Of a stretch of 64,000 nt of DNA, positions 35,459-43,415 are shown piece by piece (within the stretch, counting starts at the first letter, position 1; each line of letters starts with the position of its first letter). Origin of the DNA: DASUBV01 sp963725175 (lineage in GTDB: Bacteria > Actinomycetota > Actinomycetes > Streptosporangiales > Streptosporangiaceae); assembly GCA_963725175.1 (NCBI GenBank), contig CAVRXH010000006.1, positions 4,402,001-4,466,000 of the forward strand, read 5' to 3'. The position numbers and the translations under genes were made by a program. The notes beneath the pieces are model-generated. The model did not search any database, was not told the DNA's origin, and saw only the letters and a program-made list of their open reading frames with translations.

Positions 35459-36720
35459 GACTCTCCCCGAGATACTGGATCGGCGTGGCGAAGCGCGGGA
35501 ACCCGCGTGAGGAACGAGAGCCGGCCCACCTTCTGCCGGGCGAGCGCGACCGCCTGCGCGGCGGTCGGCGCGGCGCACCGTGCGGCGGCCGGGCGGGAGT
35601 ACGAGCTCACCAGCCCGCTGAAGACCGTGCCGGGCGGGACCAGCACCGAGACGTCCGGGTCGTTGTCCGCCCCGGTGACCTCGACCAGCTCCCCGGCGGT
35701 CGGCGGGGTCGCGAACCAGATCGCGGCCGCGCGTGGCGGCCGGGGCGCCGTCAGCTTCTCGCGCACGTCCGGCAGCACCTTCTGGCCGACCGACTGGCGG
35801 AGCTGGGCGTCGATCAGGTCCACGCCGGTGACGGCCTGCACCAGTTCCCAGATCTCGTCGCCGCCCATCCGCACGTGCGTCTCGATCACCCGCGGGCCGG
35901 CGGCCGTCAGCACCATCTCGGTGTGCGTGGCGCCGAACTCGACGCCGATGGCGTCGAGCACCCCGCAAGCGAGCCGCTCGGCCTGCTCGCGGACGCCGGC
36001 CGCGAGCGGTGCGGGCACCACGTGCCCGACCTCCACCCGGCTCGCCGGGTCCGTGTACTTCGCCGTGACGCCGAGCACGACGTGCTCGGCCGCCTCGGAG
36101 ATCGCCTCCACGCTGATCTCGGGACCGTCCAGGTAGCGCTCGGCCAGCACGCCAAGGCTGGCGTGCCAGCCGTGCTCCGCCGAGGTATCGGCCCGGCGGA
36201 ACGCCCCGGCCAGCTCGTGCTCCTCCCGTACCACGCTGACCCCGAAGCTGGCGAGGCCGCCAACCGGCTTGACCACCAGCGGGTATCCGTTCTTCCGCGC
36301 GAACTCGCGCAGCCCGCCGAGGTCGGGGACAACCTCGGCGGGGGTGTCGTCCAGGCCGAGGTCCCTCAGCCTGGCGCGCATCTCGTCCTTGTGGAACGCC
36401 AGCCGCACCGTGCCCTGGCTGTGCGTGTGCACGCCCAGCGCCTCGCCCACGGCGGCGGCCCGGTCCTGGTCGTGCTCGCCGAGCGTGGCGATGTGCGTGA
36501 CCGGGTGCACGGCGTGCACCGCGCGGGCCAGGCCGACGCACTCATCCAGCCCGGCGCCGGGGCTGAGCACCAGCAGCCGGGCATGCAGCTCCGGCTCGAC
36601 CAGCCGGCCCAGGTGATCGAGGCGGCAGACCAGGGTGGTGGCGACGCCTTCCTCCAGCGCGCGGATCCGGCTGGGCAGGTCGCCGTTTCCGCTGCCGAAG
36701 ACCATGACGTGCTTGCTCAT
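35446..36720 (-). CDS. ATP-grasp carboxylate-amine ligase
   Basis: Protein of 424 residues resembling L-amino-acid ligases. The N-terminal Rossmann-like domain (HVMVFGSGNGDLPSRI) is followed by the ATP-grasp core: YPLVVKPVGGLASFGVSVV (P-loop-like strands), Glu-rich LAERYLDGPEISVEAI and the metal-binding EFGATHTEMVL and VIETHVRMGGDEIWEL. It should form an amide or peptide bond via an acyl phosphate. The start overlaps the MFS gene stop by 4 bp. No NRPS is present, so this ligase is probably how the product's amide bonds are made. Confidence 0.85.
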   Translation of the reverse strand: MSKHVMVFGSGNGDLPSRIRALEEGVATTLVCRLDHLGRLVEPELHARLLVLSPGAGLDECVGLARAVHAVHPVTHIATLGEHDQDRAAAVGEALGVHTHSQGTVRLAFHKDEMRARLRDLGLDDTPAEVVPDLGGLREFARKNGYPLVVKPVGGLASFGVSVVREEHELAGAFRRADTSAEHGWHASLGVLAERYLDGPEISVEAISEAAEHVVLGVTAKYTDPASRVEVGHVVPAPLAAGVREQAERLACGVLDAIGVEFGATHTEMVLTAAGPRVIETHVRMGGDEIWELVQAVTGVDLIDAQLRQSVGQKVLPDVREKLTAPRPPRAAAIWFATPPTAGELVEVTGADNDPDVSVLVPPGTVFSGLVSSYSRPAAARCAAPTAAQAVALARQKVGRLSFLTRVPALRHADPVSRGESCCR

Positions 36721-37961
36721 GCGCTCACCTGCTGCCGTGGCTTGGACACCTGCTCGGGGCCGGCGTCGCGGACGGCAACCCAGGTGACCGCGGCGGCGAC
36801 GACGAACAGCCCGGTCATCAGGGCGACCCCCGGCATGCCCCAGGGCAGCACGACGGCGGTCATCAGCACCGGGCCGATGATGAGCTGGCCGGTGTAGCCG
36901 AGGCTGAACAGGCTCAGGTACTGCGGGCGCTGTGCCGGGGGCGACAGCACGAAGGACAGTTCCCAGCCGGCCACCGCCTGCAGGTTCTCCCCGACGGTCA
37001 GCAGGATGACCGCGACCGCGAGCATGATGATCAGCTCCCAGTCCGGGCCCCGGCCGGCCAGGCCGAGGAAGATGCTGGCCGCGGCCAGCGCGGCTACCGC
37101 CCAGCGCAGCACCCGCAGCGCGCCGCGCGAGCCCTTGGCGTACTTCGCCGCGTGCACCTGGATCAGCACGGTGATCACCGTGTTCAGCACCAGCAGGATG
37201 GAGCTGACGGTGGGCGGCAGGCCACAGCGCCTGACCACCCACAGCGGGATCAGGATGAACAGCATGCTGTCGTGCAGCAGCAGCACCGTGTTCGCGGCGG
37301 CGACGGTGAGGAACCGGCCGTCGGTGTAGACGGTCCTGGGCCGCCGCTCGGCCGGCTGCGGCGGGGGCGGCGCTGCCATCCCCCGGCAGGCGGTCGCGGT
37401 GACCACCGAGACGCCGATGAAGGCCAGCCCGCCCGCCGCGAACAGCAGCCGGTAGGCCAGCCCGGAGTGCAGTAGCTGGACCCCGGCGGCCAGCACGAAG
37501 CCGACCGACAGGCCGACGTTGTTGACGGTCCGCAGCGAGGCCATCACCCTGGTGCGGTCGTCCTCCTCGCCGTCGAGCTGCCCGACCAGCACCTGCAGCA
37601 TCGGCAGCCCGGCCCGGCTGGCGGCGATGAAGAACGAGGTGACGAACAGGTACCGCCAGTACCCGTTGGCCAGCATGTAGCCGGCCATGCCGACGCCGCG
37701 CAGCACCAGCAGCGTGATGTAGACCGGGGCGACGCCCACCTTCCTGGTCAGCCGGGCGACCGGCATCGGCACCAGCAGCCCGCACACGTTGGCGATGGAC
37801 AGGGCCAGCCCGACCCTGGTCGCGGCGATCCCCACGTACCCGACGAAGTAGAGGGTCGCCACGGCCAGGTAGACCCCGGTGGCGGAGGCGTCAAGCAGCG
37901 CCCCGGCCGCCAGCACCCGCCCCCGGTGGCTGTGCGGCAGCACAGCCGTCAGACCACGCAT
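36717..37961 (-). CDS. MFS transporter, probable product exporter
   Basis: Protein of 414 residues with about twelve helices: LAAGALLDASATGVYLAVATLYFVGYVG at the N-terminus, then the loop PMPVARLTRKVG, and a central loop rich in Pro (APPPPQPAERRP) between helices 6 and 7. It overlaps the upstream amidotransferase-like gene by 13 bp and the ATP-grasp gene by 4 bp. Export of the pathway product, giving self-protection, is the natural reading. Confidence 0.85.
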   Translation of the reverse strand: MRGLTAVLPHSHRGRVLAAGALLDASATGVYLAVATLYFVGYVGIAATRVGLALSIANVCGLLVPMPVARLTRKVGVAPVYITLLVLRGVGMAGYMLANGYWRYLFVTSFFIAASRAGLPMLQVLVGQLDGEEDDRTRVMASLRTVNNVGLSVGFVLAAGVQLLHSGLAYRLLFAAGGLAFIGVSVVTATACRGMAAPPPPQPAERRPRTVYTDGRFLTVAAANTVLLLHDSMLFILIPLWVVRRCGLPPTVSSILLVLNTVITVLIQVHAAKYAKGSRGALRVLRWAVAALAAASIFLGLAGRGPDWELIIMLAVAVILLTVGENLQAVAGWELSFVLSPPAQRPQYLSLFSLGYTGQLIIGPVLMTAVVLPWGMPGVALMTGLFVVAAAVTWVAVRDAGPEQVSKPRQQVSA

Positions 37962-38647
37962 GAGCCTGCCGCGTTCACCAGCGCCTTGAACAGCCGCCCG
38001 TCGGCCAGCGCCTCGGGATGCCACTGCACGCCGACCACGAACTCGTGGCCATCGAGCTGGATGCTCTCGATGGTGCCGTCCGCGCTCCACCCTGTCGCGG
38101 TAAGTCCCGCGCCGAGCTGGTCGATGGCCTGGTGGTGGTAGCACGCGGTGGTGGTGGCCGGGCCGAGCAGCGCGCCAGGAAGCTGCCCGGCGGCCAGCTC
38201 GACGGGCACGTGGCCGAACCGGCACCCGTCGGGCTGGTGCGCCCGGTCGGCGATGTCCTGGCGCAGCGTGCCGCCGCGGGCCACGTTGAGTACCTGCATG
38301 CCGCGGCAGACCGCGAGGACCGGCCGCCGCGCGCCCAGCGCGGCGCGCAGCAGCGCCAGTTCCCAGTGGTCGCGCTCGGGCTGCACGTCGCAGGTGGCGG
38401 GCTCGGGCGGCCTGCCGTACCTGGCGGGCTCCACGTCCGGGCCGCCGGTCAGCAGCAGCGCGTCCAGCCATCGCATCAGGTCGGCGGCCTCCGCCGCGCC
38501 GCCATCGGGCGGCAGCAGCACGGGCAGCGCGCCGGTGCCGGCGAGCGGCTCCAGGTAATCCCTGGGCACCAGCGACGCGCGGCGGTGCCAGCCGCGCCAG
38601 GACGCGTCCTCGGTGTAGGTGGTGACGCCGATGCGGGGGGCGCGCAT
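37949..38647 (-). CDS. Class I glutamine amidotransferase-like (C26, PuuD-type) hydrolase
   Basis: Protein of 232 residues. The nucleophile Cys is in LAVCRGMQVLNV and the His-Glu pair in VVGVQWHPEALAD; LLLTGGPDVEPARYG forms the oxyanion side. PuuD-type members cut gamma-glutamyl amides. With a GS-like gamma-glutamyl ligase in the same operon, an attach-then-remove glutamyl carrier or protecting group is likely. ATGA-type contact with the GNAT gene: start codon 38645-38647, GNAT stop 38647-38649. Confidence 0.82.
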   Translation of the reverse strand: MRAPRIGVTTYTEDASWRGWHRRASLVPRDYLEPLAGTGALPVLLPPDGGAAEAADLMRWLDALLLTGGPDVEPARYGRPPEPATCDVQPERDHWELALLRAALGARRPVLAVCRGMQVLNVARGGTLRQDIADRAHQPDGCRFGHVPVELAAGQLPGALLGPATTTACYHHQAIDQLGAGLTATGWSADGTIESIQLDGHEFVVGVQWHPEALADGRLFKALVNAAGSCVV

Positions 38648-39048
38648 CAGTCGGCGTCCAGCACCCAGGCGGAGTTGTGCTGCCGGAAGCCGATGTGCGG
38701 GTAGTAGGCCGCCGCGCCCGGCGCCGAGAGCAGCACGATCTTGGCGCGCGGGGCCGCTTCGCGGGTCTTGGCGATCAGGTCGCGGCCGATGCCCTTGCGC
38801 TGGAACTCGGCGTCCACCGCGATGTCGGACAGGTAGGTGGCATACGACCAGTCGGTTATCGAGCGGGCGATGCCGATCAGCCGGTCATCCATGCGAGCGA
38901 CCACGACGAGGTTGGCGTTGCGCACCATGTCCGCGAAGCGGGCGGTGTCGGTCACCGGGCGGCGCTCCGCCAGTGTCGAGGCGTGATAGAGCGCGGCTAC
39001 CTCGTCGACGTCCAGGTCGGTGCCCTGGACGATCTCACACTTCCACAT
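38647..39048 (-). CDS. GNAT N-acetyltransferase
   Basis: Small GNAT of 133 residues from the ATG at 39048. The acetyl-CoA signature is AEFQRKGIGRDLIAKTRE, preceded by YLSDIAVD, and the C-terminal AAAYYPHIGFRQHNSAW is typical. It sits directly after, and overlaps by 14 bp, the adenylosuccinate-lyase-like gene. In kinamycin and fosfazinomycin clusters a GNAT and a PurB-like lyase together make acetylhydrazine from hydrazinosuccinate; the analogous order here is suggestive only. Confidence 0.85.
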   Translation of the reverse strand: MWKCEIVQGTDLDVDEVAALYHASTLAERRPVTDTARFADMVRNANLVVVARMDDRLIGIARSITDWSYATYLSDIAVDAEFQRKGIGRDLIAKTREAAPRAKIVLLSAPGAAAYYPHIGFRQHNSAWVLDAD

Positions 39049-40327
39049 CGAGCAGTTTCTCCATCCTGTCGCGTAGCAGGTCATGCCGCCCGAGGAAGCG
39101 CTCGGGGCTGAATTGCTCGGGCCGGGTGCTGACGCCCTGGTCGGCGAGGGTCTTGGCCAGGTGCCTGCCGTCCTGCGCTGACTGGGTGGCCGCCGCCTGC
39201 ACCGTCCGGTAGGCCTGGTCCCTGTCCATCCCGCCTGCCACCAGGTCCAGCAGGATCTCGGCGCTGTAAATGAGGCCCGCGGTGGCGTCCAGGTTGGCCC
39301 GCATCCGCGCGGCGTTGACGCTCAGGCCCTCGATGATCCGCGCGGCCATGGTCACCTGGTAATGCGCCATGGTGAAGGCGTCGGGGAAGGCGACCCGCTC
39401 GACCGGCGAGTGAGCCAGGTCGCGCTCGTGCCACAGCGCCACGTTCTCGTAGGCCGCGTCGGCATAGGCGCGAATCAGCCTGGCCAGCCCGCAAATCCGC
39501 TCGGACGAGGTCGGGTTCCGCTTATGCGGCATCGCGCTCGAGCCCTGGTAGCCGCTGGTCCTGGGCTCCTCCACTTCGCGAACCTCGGTGCGCTGGAGCA
39601 GCCTGAGTTCAAGCCCAATCTGCTCGACCACCGCGGCGAGCACCGCCAGCGTGCCCATCAGCTCCGCGTGCCGGTCCCTGGCGACTACCTGGCTCGGCAC
39701 CGGCTCGGCGGCCAGCCCGAGCCGGGCGCAGACGTACTCCTCCACGTAGGGGTCGATCCGCGAGTAGGTGCCCACCGGGCCGGACATGGTGCCGATCGCG
39801 ACCACCGACCTGGCGGCTCGCAGCCTGGTCACGCACCGGTCCACCGCGAAGGCGTGCAGCGCCAGCTTGTGGCCGAACGTGGTTGGCTCGGCGTGGATGC
39901 CGTGCGTCCTGGCTACGCAGACGGTGTCCCAGTGCTCGGCGGCGCGGCGGGCCAGCACCGCGCGCAGCCGGGTCGCGGCCTCCAGCATCAGGTCCACCGA
40001 GGCGGCCAGCGTGTGCCCGAGCGCCGTGTCCACCAGGTCATAGCTGGTCATGCCGTAGTGCACCCAGCGGCCGTGGCCGTCGGCGATGGTCTGCGTGTAG
40101 GCGTCGAGGAAGGACAGGATCTCGTGGTCGCGGGTGCGCTCGATCTCCGCGACCCTGGCCGGCGTAGGCACCTGGCCCGCCCGGATCGCCGCCAGCGCGT
40201 CGGCGGGGATGGTGCCAAGCTCCGCCTGGGCCTCGCTGGCCAGGACCTCGACCCGCACCCAGGACGCGTACTTGGCCTCGGGGGTCCACAGGTCCCGCAT
40301 CGCGGGCAGGGAGTACCGGTCGATCAT
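39035..40327 (-). CDS. Adenylosuccinate lyase-like enzyme of the operon
   Basis: Protein of 430 residues with the fumarase/aspartase superfamily signature GSSAMPHKRNPTSSE and PurB-type elements YGMTSYDLVDTA, ARTHGIHAEPTTFGHKL and ENVALWHERDLAHS. It should eliminate fumarate from a succinylated amine. Length and motifs would allow true PurB, but the neighbours are not purine genes and it is translationally coupled to a methyltransferase and a GNAT. Start ATG 40327, overlapping the methyltransferase stop by 4 bp. Confidence 0.82.
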   Translation of the reverse strand: MIDRYSLPAMRDLWTPEAKYASWVRVEVLASEAQAELGTIPADALAAIRAGQVPTPARVAEIERTRDHEILSFLDAYTQTIADGHGRWVHYGMTSYDLVDTALGHTLAASVDLMLEAATRLRAVLARRAAEHWDTVCVARTHGIHAEPTTFGHKLALHAFAVDRCVTRLRAARSVVAIGTMSGPVGTYSRIDPYVEEYVCARLGLAAEPVPSQVVARDRHAELMGTLAVLAAVVEQIGLELRLLQRTEVREVEEPRTSGYQGSSAMPHKRNPTSSERICGLARLIRAYADAAYENVALWHERDLAHSPVERVAFPDAFTMAHYQVTMAARIIEGLSVNAARMRANLDATAGLIYSAEILLDLVAGGMDRDQAYRTVQAAATQSAQDGRHLAKTLADQGVSTRPEQFSPERFLGRHDLLRDRMEKLLDVEV

Positions 40328-41055
40328 GCGGGCCGCCGGCCCCACAGGGCCAGGCTGCGCAGGTTCCCCGGCACCGGCCCGGCCGCCAGGTCCGCCTCCA
40401 GCGCCGCCAGGCCCGCGTCGAACTCGGCGTCGCTGATCAGGTGCAGGCAGGAGTAGGCCTTGTCGCGGAACCGCCCGGCGTCGGTGAGCTGGTAGGTGCT
40501 CTCCACCACCTGCTCGTACAGGTCGGCGAAGCCGGCCAGCGCCAGGTCGCCGGCCAGCGCGGGGATCGGGTGGTAGCGGCCGGCCTCCGCTGCCACGATG
40601 GCCGGGAAGTAGCGGGCGATCGGCAGCCGGTTGCGGATCACCCACTCCGAGTCGGTCACCGTGACCAGGTAGCCGCCCGGCCGCAGGACCGCCAGCGCCC
40701 GCTCGAAGTAGCGCCGGGGCTCGCGCACGTAGTGGATCATGTCCACGGACATCACCACGTCGAAGCTGCCGTCGGGGAAATCAAGCTCCTGCGCGGTGCC
40801 CTGGCGCAGATCCAGCTTCTCGGGATGCTCGGCGGCCTGCCGGAGCATCTCCGCGGACGGCTCCACGCCGGTGCACTGGGCGTCGGCCAGCCGACGCACC
40901 GCGGCCAGGTGGTTCGCGGTGCCGCAGCCGACCTCCAGGACCGCCGAGTCCTGGCCGATGCCGGCCCGCTCGATGATGTGCTCGACCAACCCGGGATAGG
41001 GGCGGCGGTGCCTCGCGTACTCGGTGGCGAGGTTGTCGTAGTCCAGGGTCGTCAC
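40324..41055 (-). CDS. SAM-dependent methyltransferase
   Basis: Protein of about 243 residues, class I fold. Motif I is VLEVGCGTANHLAAV, followed by the acidic GVEPSAEML, FDVVMSVDMIHYVREP and LRPGGYLVTVTDS. The start is the GTG at 41055, whose GTGA overlaps the stop of the upstream gene; the frame open to 41103 is less likely. Substrate unknown; within the operon it is a tailoring or ester-protecting step. Confidence 0.85.
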   Translation of the reverse strand: MTTLDYDNLATEYARHRRPYPGLVEHIIERAGIGQDSAVLEVGCGTANHLAAVRRLADAQCTGVEPSAEMLRQAAEHPEKLDLRQGTAQELDFPDGSFDVVMSVDMIHYVREPRRYFERALAVLRPGGYLVTVTDSEWVIRNRLPIARYFPAIVAAEAGRYHPIPALAGDLALAGFADLYEQVVESTYQLTDAGRFRDKAYSCLHLISDAEFDAGLAALEADLAAGPVPGNLRSLALWGRRPA

Positions 41056-42533
41056 GCTTCCCGCTTTCCGTTGCCGTTGTCCCATACGTTCCTGGCCTGC
41101 CACAGGTACCAGGCGACATAGCCGGCGGTCGCCAGCCAGGCTTGCGGCGAGGCCAGCGAGCGCTCGTACTTCAGCCAGCCCGCGAGCGAGGTCGCCGCGC
41201 CGATATACAGCCGGGTCCTGGCGCGCCAGGGCGGCTCGGCGGCCGGCGGCAGCGCCGCCAGCATCACGGCCTCCAGTTCGGTGACCGCCGTCGGGAACCT
41301 GACGGGCAGCGCGAGCGCCGAGAGCGCGAGCCGGCCCTGGCCGCGCCTGACCTGGCCGGCTCGCGGGTCACCGCCGAACAGCGCGGCGGGGTCGCCGGAC
41401 TGGACCGCGTGCAGGATCGCGGCCATCGGGAACACGCCATGCAGCAGGGTCGCCAGGTCGAAGACCGGGTCGCCATAGCCCACGTCGGGGCGGTCCCGGC
41501 CCTCCCAGACCGTCCGGGGGTCGATCAGCACCGGAGTGCCGTCGGGAAGCAGCAGCATGTTCGCGGCATAGATGTCGCCGTGCACCGCGCTGCCCTGGGC
41601 GGGCAGCAGCTCGGCGGCCACCTTGTCCAGCCAGGCCACCGCCTCGCCCCAGCCCGGCACCACCAGCCCGTCGCCCAGCTCGACCGGCACGTCGAGCACG
41701 TCCGCCACCGGCACGTCACCGAAGAAGGCGCGGAACGTGGCGGTGAAGGCCGGCAGCTCGCGCAGTGCGTGATAGCGCTCCCGGTAGAGGTAGTCGGCGA
41801 CCGTGGGCGGCCGGTCCGCCGCGGTGAGCCGGTACCACGCGGCGAGCTGCTCCAGGTGCGGGGTTAGCGCAGTAACGGCCGAGCTGGCCAGCGTGCGGCG
41901 CGCCTCGTCGGCGAACAGCGCGGCGATCGGCATCGGCTGCCCGGCTTCCATCAGGCTGACCGCCTGCTCGCCCTCGGTCAGCAGGCCGTACACCCGCGGG
42001 AAGAGCCGGGGACGGCCATCCCCGGCTAGCAGCGCGTTGACCTTGGTGGCGAACGCGACCTCGCCCGCCAGCGCGGCCGCGTCGCCGATCTTGGCGACGA
42101 TCTCCTCGCCGCCGAGCCGGAACTGCACCACGCCGCGGGAGTCGGAGCCTGGCTTGTGCGTGGTGGTGAACTCGGGGTCCTGGCAGGCGCCGGCCCACTG
42201 CCGCAGCCGCGCTTGCTCCGCCACCGCGACGACGGTGGCGCAGAAGTCAGGCTCGCTGGCCGGCAGCCGCAGCCCGTGCGTGGCGCCGCCGAGCAGGTAA
42301 GCACCCGGTTCTAAGGCGGCCGAGGTGATCTCCACGGCCGCGATGCCGAAGTGGCGCAATCGCTCCAGCACCGCGTCATCCTGCACCGCGCCGTCGGGCG
42401 GGGCGGACACGAAGACGATGGCCGGAGCGGTGGTATTTACTGCCTGATCGCGCTCGTTGAGCGCCGCGTAGAGGCTCGCCAGGTCACCGGTTGTAACGGT
42501 CAGCAGGCGGGCCTCTAGCCTCCCTAAACGCAC
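41052..42533 (-). CDS. Phosphotransferase-like (APH/kinase fold) protein, first operon gene
   Basis: Protein of 493 residues. The C-terminal two thirds is an aminoglycoside-phosphotransferase/kinase fold: GVVQFRLGGEEIVAKIGD with the ATP-binding Lys, AVHGDIYAANMLL with the catalytic Asp, and VLIDPRTVWEGRDRPDVGYGD in place of the DxD metal loop. The N-terminal 120 residues resemble a nucleotide-sugar or HAD-like lobe I cannot name. Possible roles: self-resistance by phosphorylation or activation of a hydroxyl. The start is a GTG at 42533 behind GGAAAG. A promoter must lie in 42534-42783. Confidence 0.72.
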   Translation of the reverse strand: MRLGRLEARLLTVTTGDLASLYAALNERDQAVNTTAPAIVFVSAPPDGAVQDDAVLERLRHFGIAAVEITSAALEPGAYLLGGATHGLRLPASEPDFCATVVAVAEQARLRQWAGACQDPEFTTTHKPGSDSRGVVQFRLGGEEIVAKIGDAAALAGEVAFATKVNALLAGDGRPRLFPRVYGLLTEGEQAVSLMEAGQPMPIAALFADEARRTLASSAVTALTPHLEQLAAWYRLTAADRPPTVADYLYRERYHALRELPAFTATFRAFFGDVPVADVLDVPVELGDGLVVPGWGEAVAWLDKVAAELLPAQGSAVHGDIYAANMLLLPDGTPVLIDPRTVWEGRDRPDVGYGDPVFDLATLLHGVFPMAAILHAVQSGDPAALFGGDPRAGQVRRGQGRLALSALALPVRFPTAVTELEAVMLAALPPAAEPPWRARTRLYIGAATSLAGWLKYERSLASPQAWLATAGYVAWYLWQARNVWDNGNGKREA

Positions 42534-42783
42534 TTCTTTCCATTCTCGTTGCGAATAAGGGCACCGCCTAAATCTGCCGGTACGCAGACCGTTTGCCCCC
42601 GGTTAACCGAGTTTTCATGCATACTACGTTACGCCGTAGCTTGTGGCCACTGTGATTTACTGCTCACGGCGTTCCTGATCTTGCCTCTGCTGCTAGCAGA
42701 TTCCCTTGGCTGACCTGCGGCCGGTCACGCATCGTGGATGACGACGCCGGGCAGCCGGCGGCCGGACCGAGAGCGGGGACACC
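42534..42783. promoter_or_regulatory. Divergent control region between the biosynthetic operon and clpP
   Basis: A 250-bp non-coding stretch drives both directions. It contains the inverted repeat CTACG-N6-CGTAG (42624-42639), which could bind the PopR/ClgR-like regulator encoded at 44.3 kb, and locally AT-rich sequence around 42605-42660. I cannot assign -35/-10 elements with confidence on either strand. Confidence 0.5.
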
Positions 42784-43413
42784 ATGCACAGCGCCACCAT
42801 GAACAGCGCCGTAGCCGAGCTGGCCAGCGGGTCGGTGGACGACCAGCTGACTACCCGCCTGCTGTACCAGCGGATCATCGTCCTCGGCGCCGAGGTCGAC
42901 GACCAGATCGCCAACCGCCTCTGCGCGCAGCTCTTGCTGCTATCCGCCGAGGACAAGCGCGCCGACATCAGCCTGTACATCAACTCGCCTGGCGGCTCGG
43001 TCAGCGCCGGGCTGGCGATTTACGACACCATGCAGCTCATCCCCAACGATGTCAGCACGCTGGCGATGGGCCTGGCCGCCAGCATGGGCCAGTTCCTGCT
43101 CTGTGCGGGCGCGCCGGGCAAGCGCTACAGCCTGCCGCACGCCCAGGTGCTCATGCACCAGGGCTCGGCCGGGTTCGGCGGGACCGCCGCCGACGTCGAG
43201 ATCTACGCCGAGCAGCTAGAGCGGACCTCGGCGACGATGATCAGGCTGACCTCCCGGCACACTGGGCAGCCCGAGGAGAAGGTGGCCGCGGACAGCTTGC
43301 GGGACCGCTGGTTCAGCGCGCCGGAGGCGCTGGCCTACGGGATGGTCGATCACATCGTGGAGAGCGTGGACGACATCCGGCCGGGCGCGGGGCTGAAGAA
43401 GGCAGGGCTGTAA
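42784..43413 (+). CDS. clpP: ATP-dependent Clp protease proteolytic subunit, first copy
   Basis: Serine protease of 209 residues that forms heptameric rings with a Clp ATPase. The catalytic Ser is in GLAASMGQFLLCAG, His in PHAQVLMHQGSAGF, and Asp in the later RDRWFSAPEAL region. SLYINSPGGSVSAGLAIYDTMQ is the classic substrate strand. Note KRYSLPH in place of the common KRxxLPN. It is followed after 2 bp by a second clpP with which it probably makes a mixed tetradecamer, as for actinobacterial clpP pairs. Confidence 0.93.
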   Translation: MHSATMNSAVAELASGSVDDQLTTRLLYQRIIVLGAEVDDQIANRLCAQLLLLSAEDKRADISLYINSPGGSVSAGLAIYDTMQLIPNDVSTLAMGLAASMGQFLLCAGAPGKRYSLPHAQVLMHQGSAGFGGTAADVEIYAEQLERTSATMIRLTSRHTGQPEEKVAADSLRDRWFSAPEALAYGMVDHIVESVDDIRPGAGLKKAGL

Positions 43414-43415
43414 CC

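Noticed and set aside
35459..36541. Upstream extension of the 565-residue protein frame to 36541
   Set aside because: It coincides with the ATP-grasp gene in another frame and has shadow-like composition; the ATG at 35458 overlaps that gene's stop like the other operon junctions.
39035..40327. Housekeeping purB
   Set aside because: Motifs would allow it, but it is coupled to a methyltransferase and GNAT in a non-purine operon; kept as a PurB-like operon enzyme with this alternative noted.
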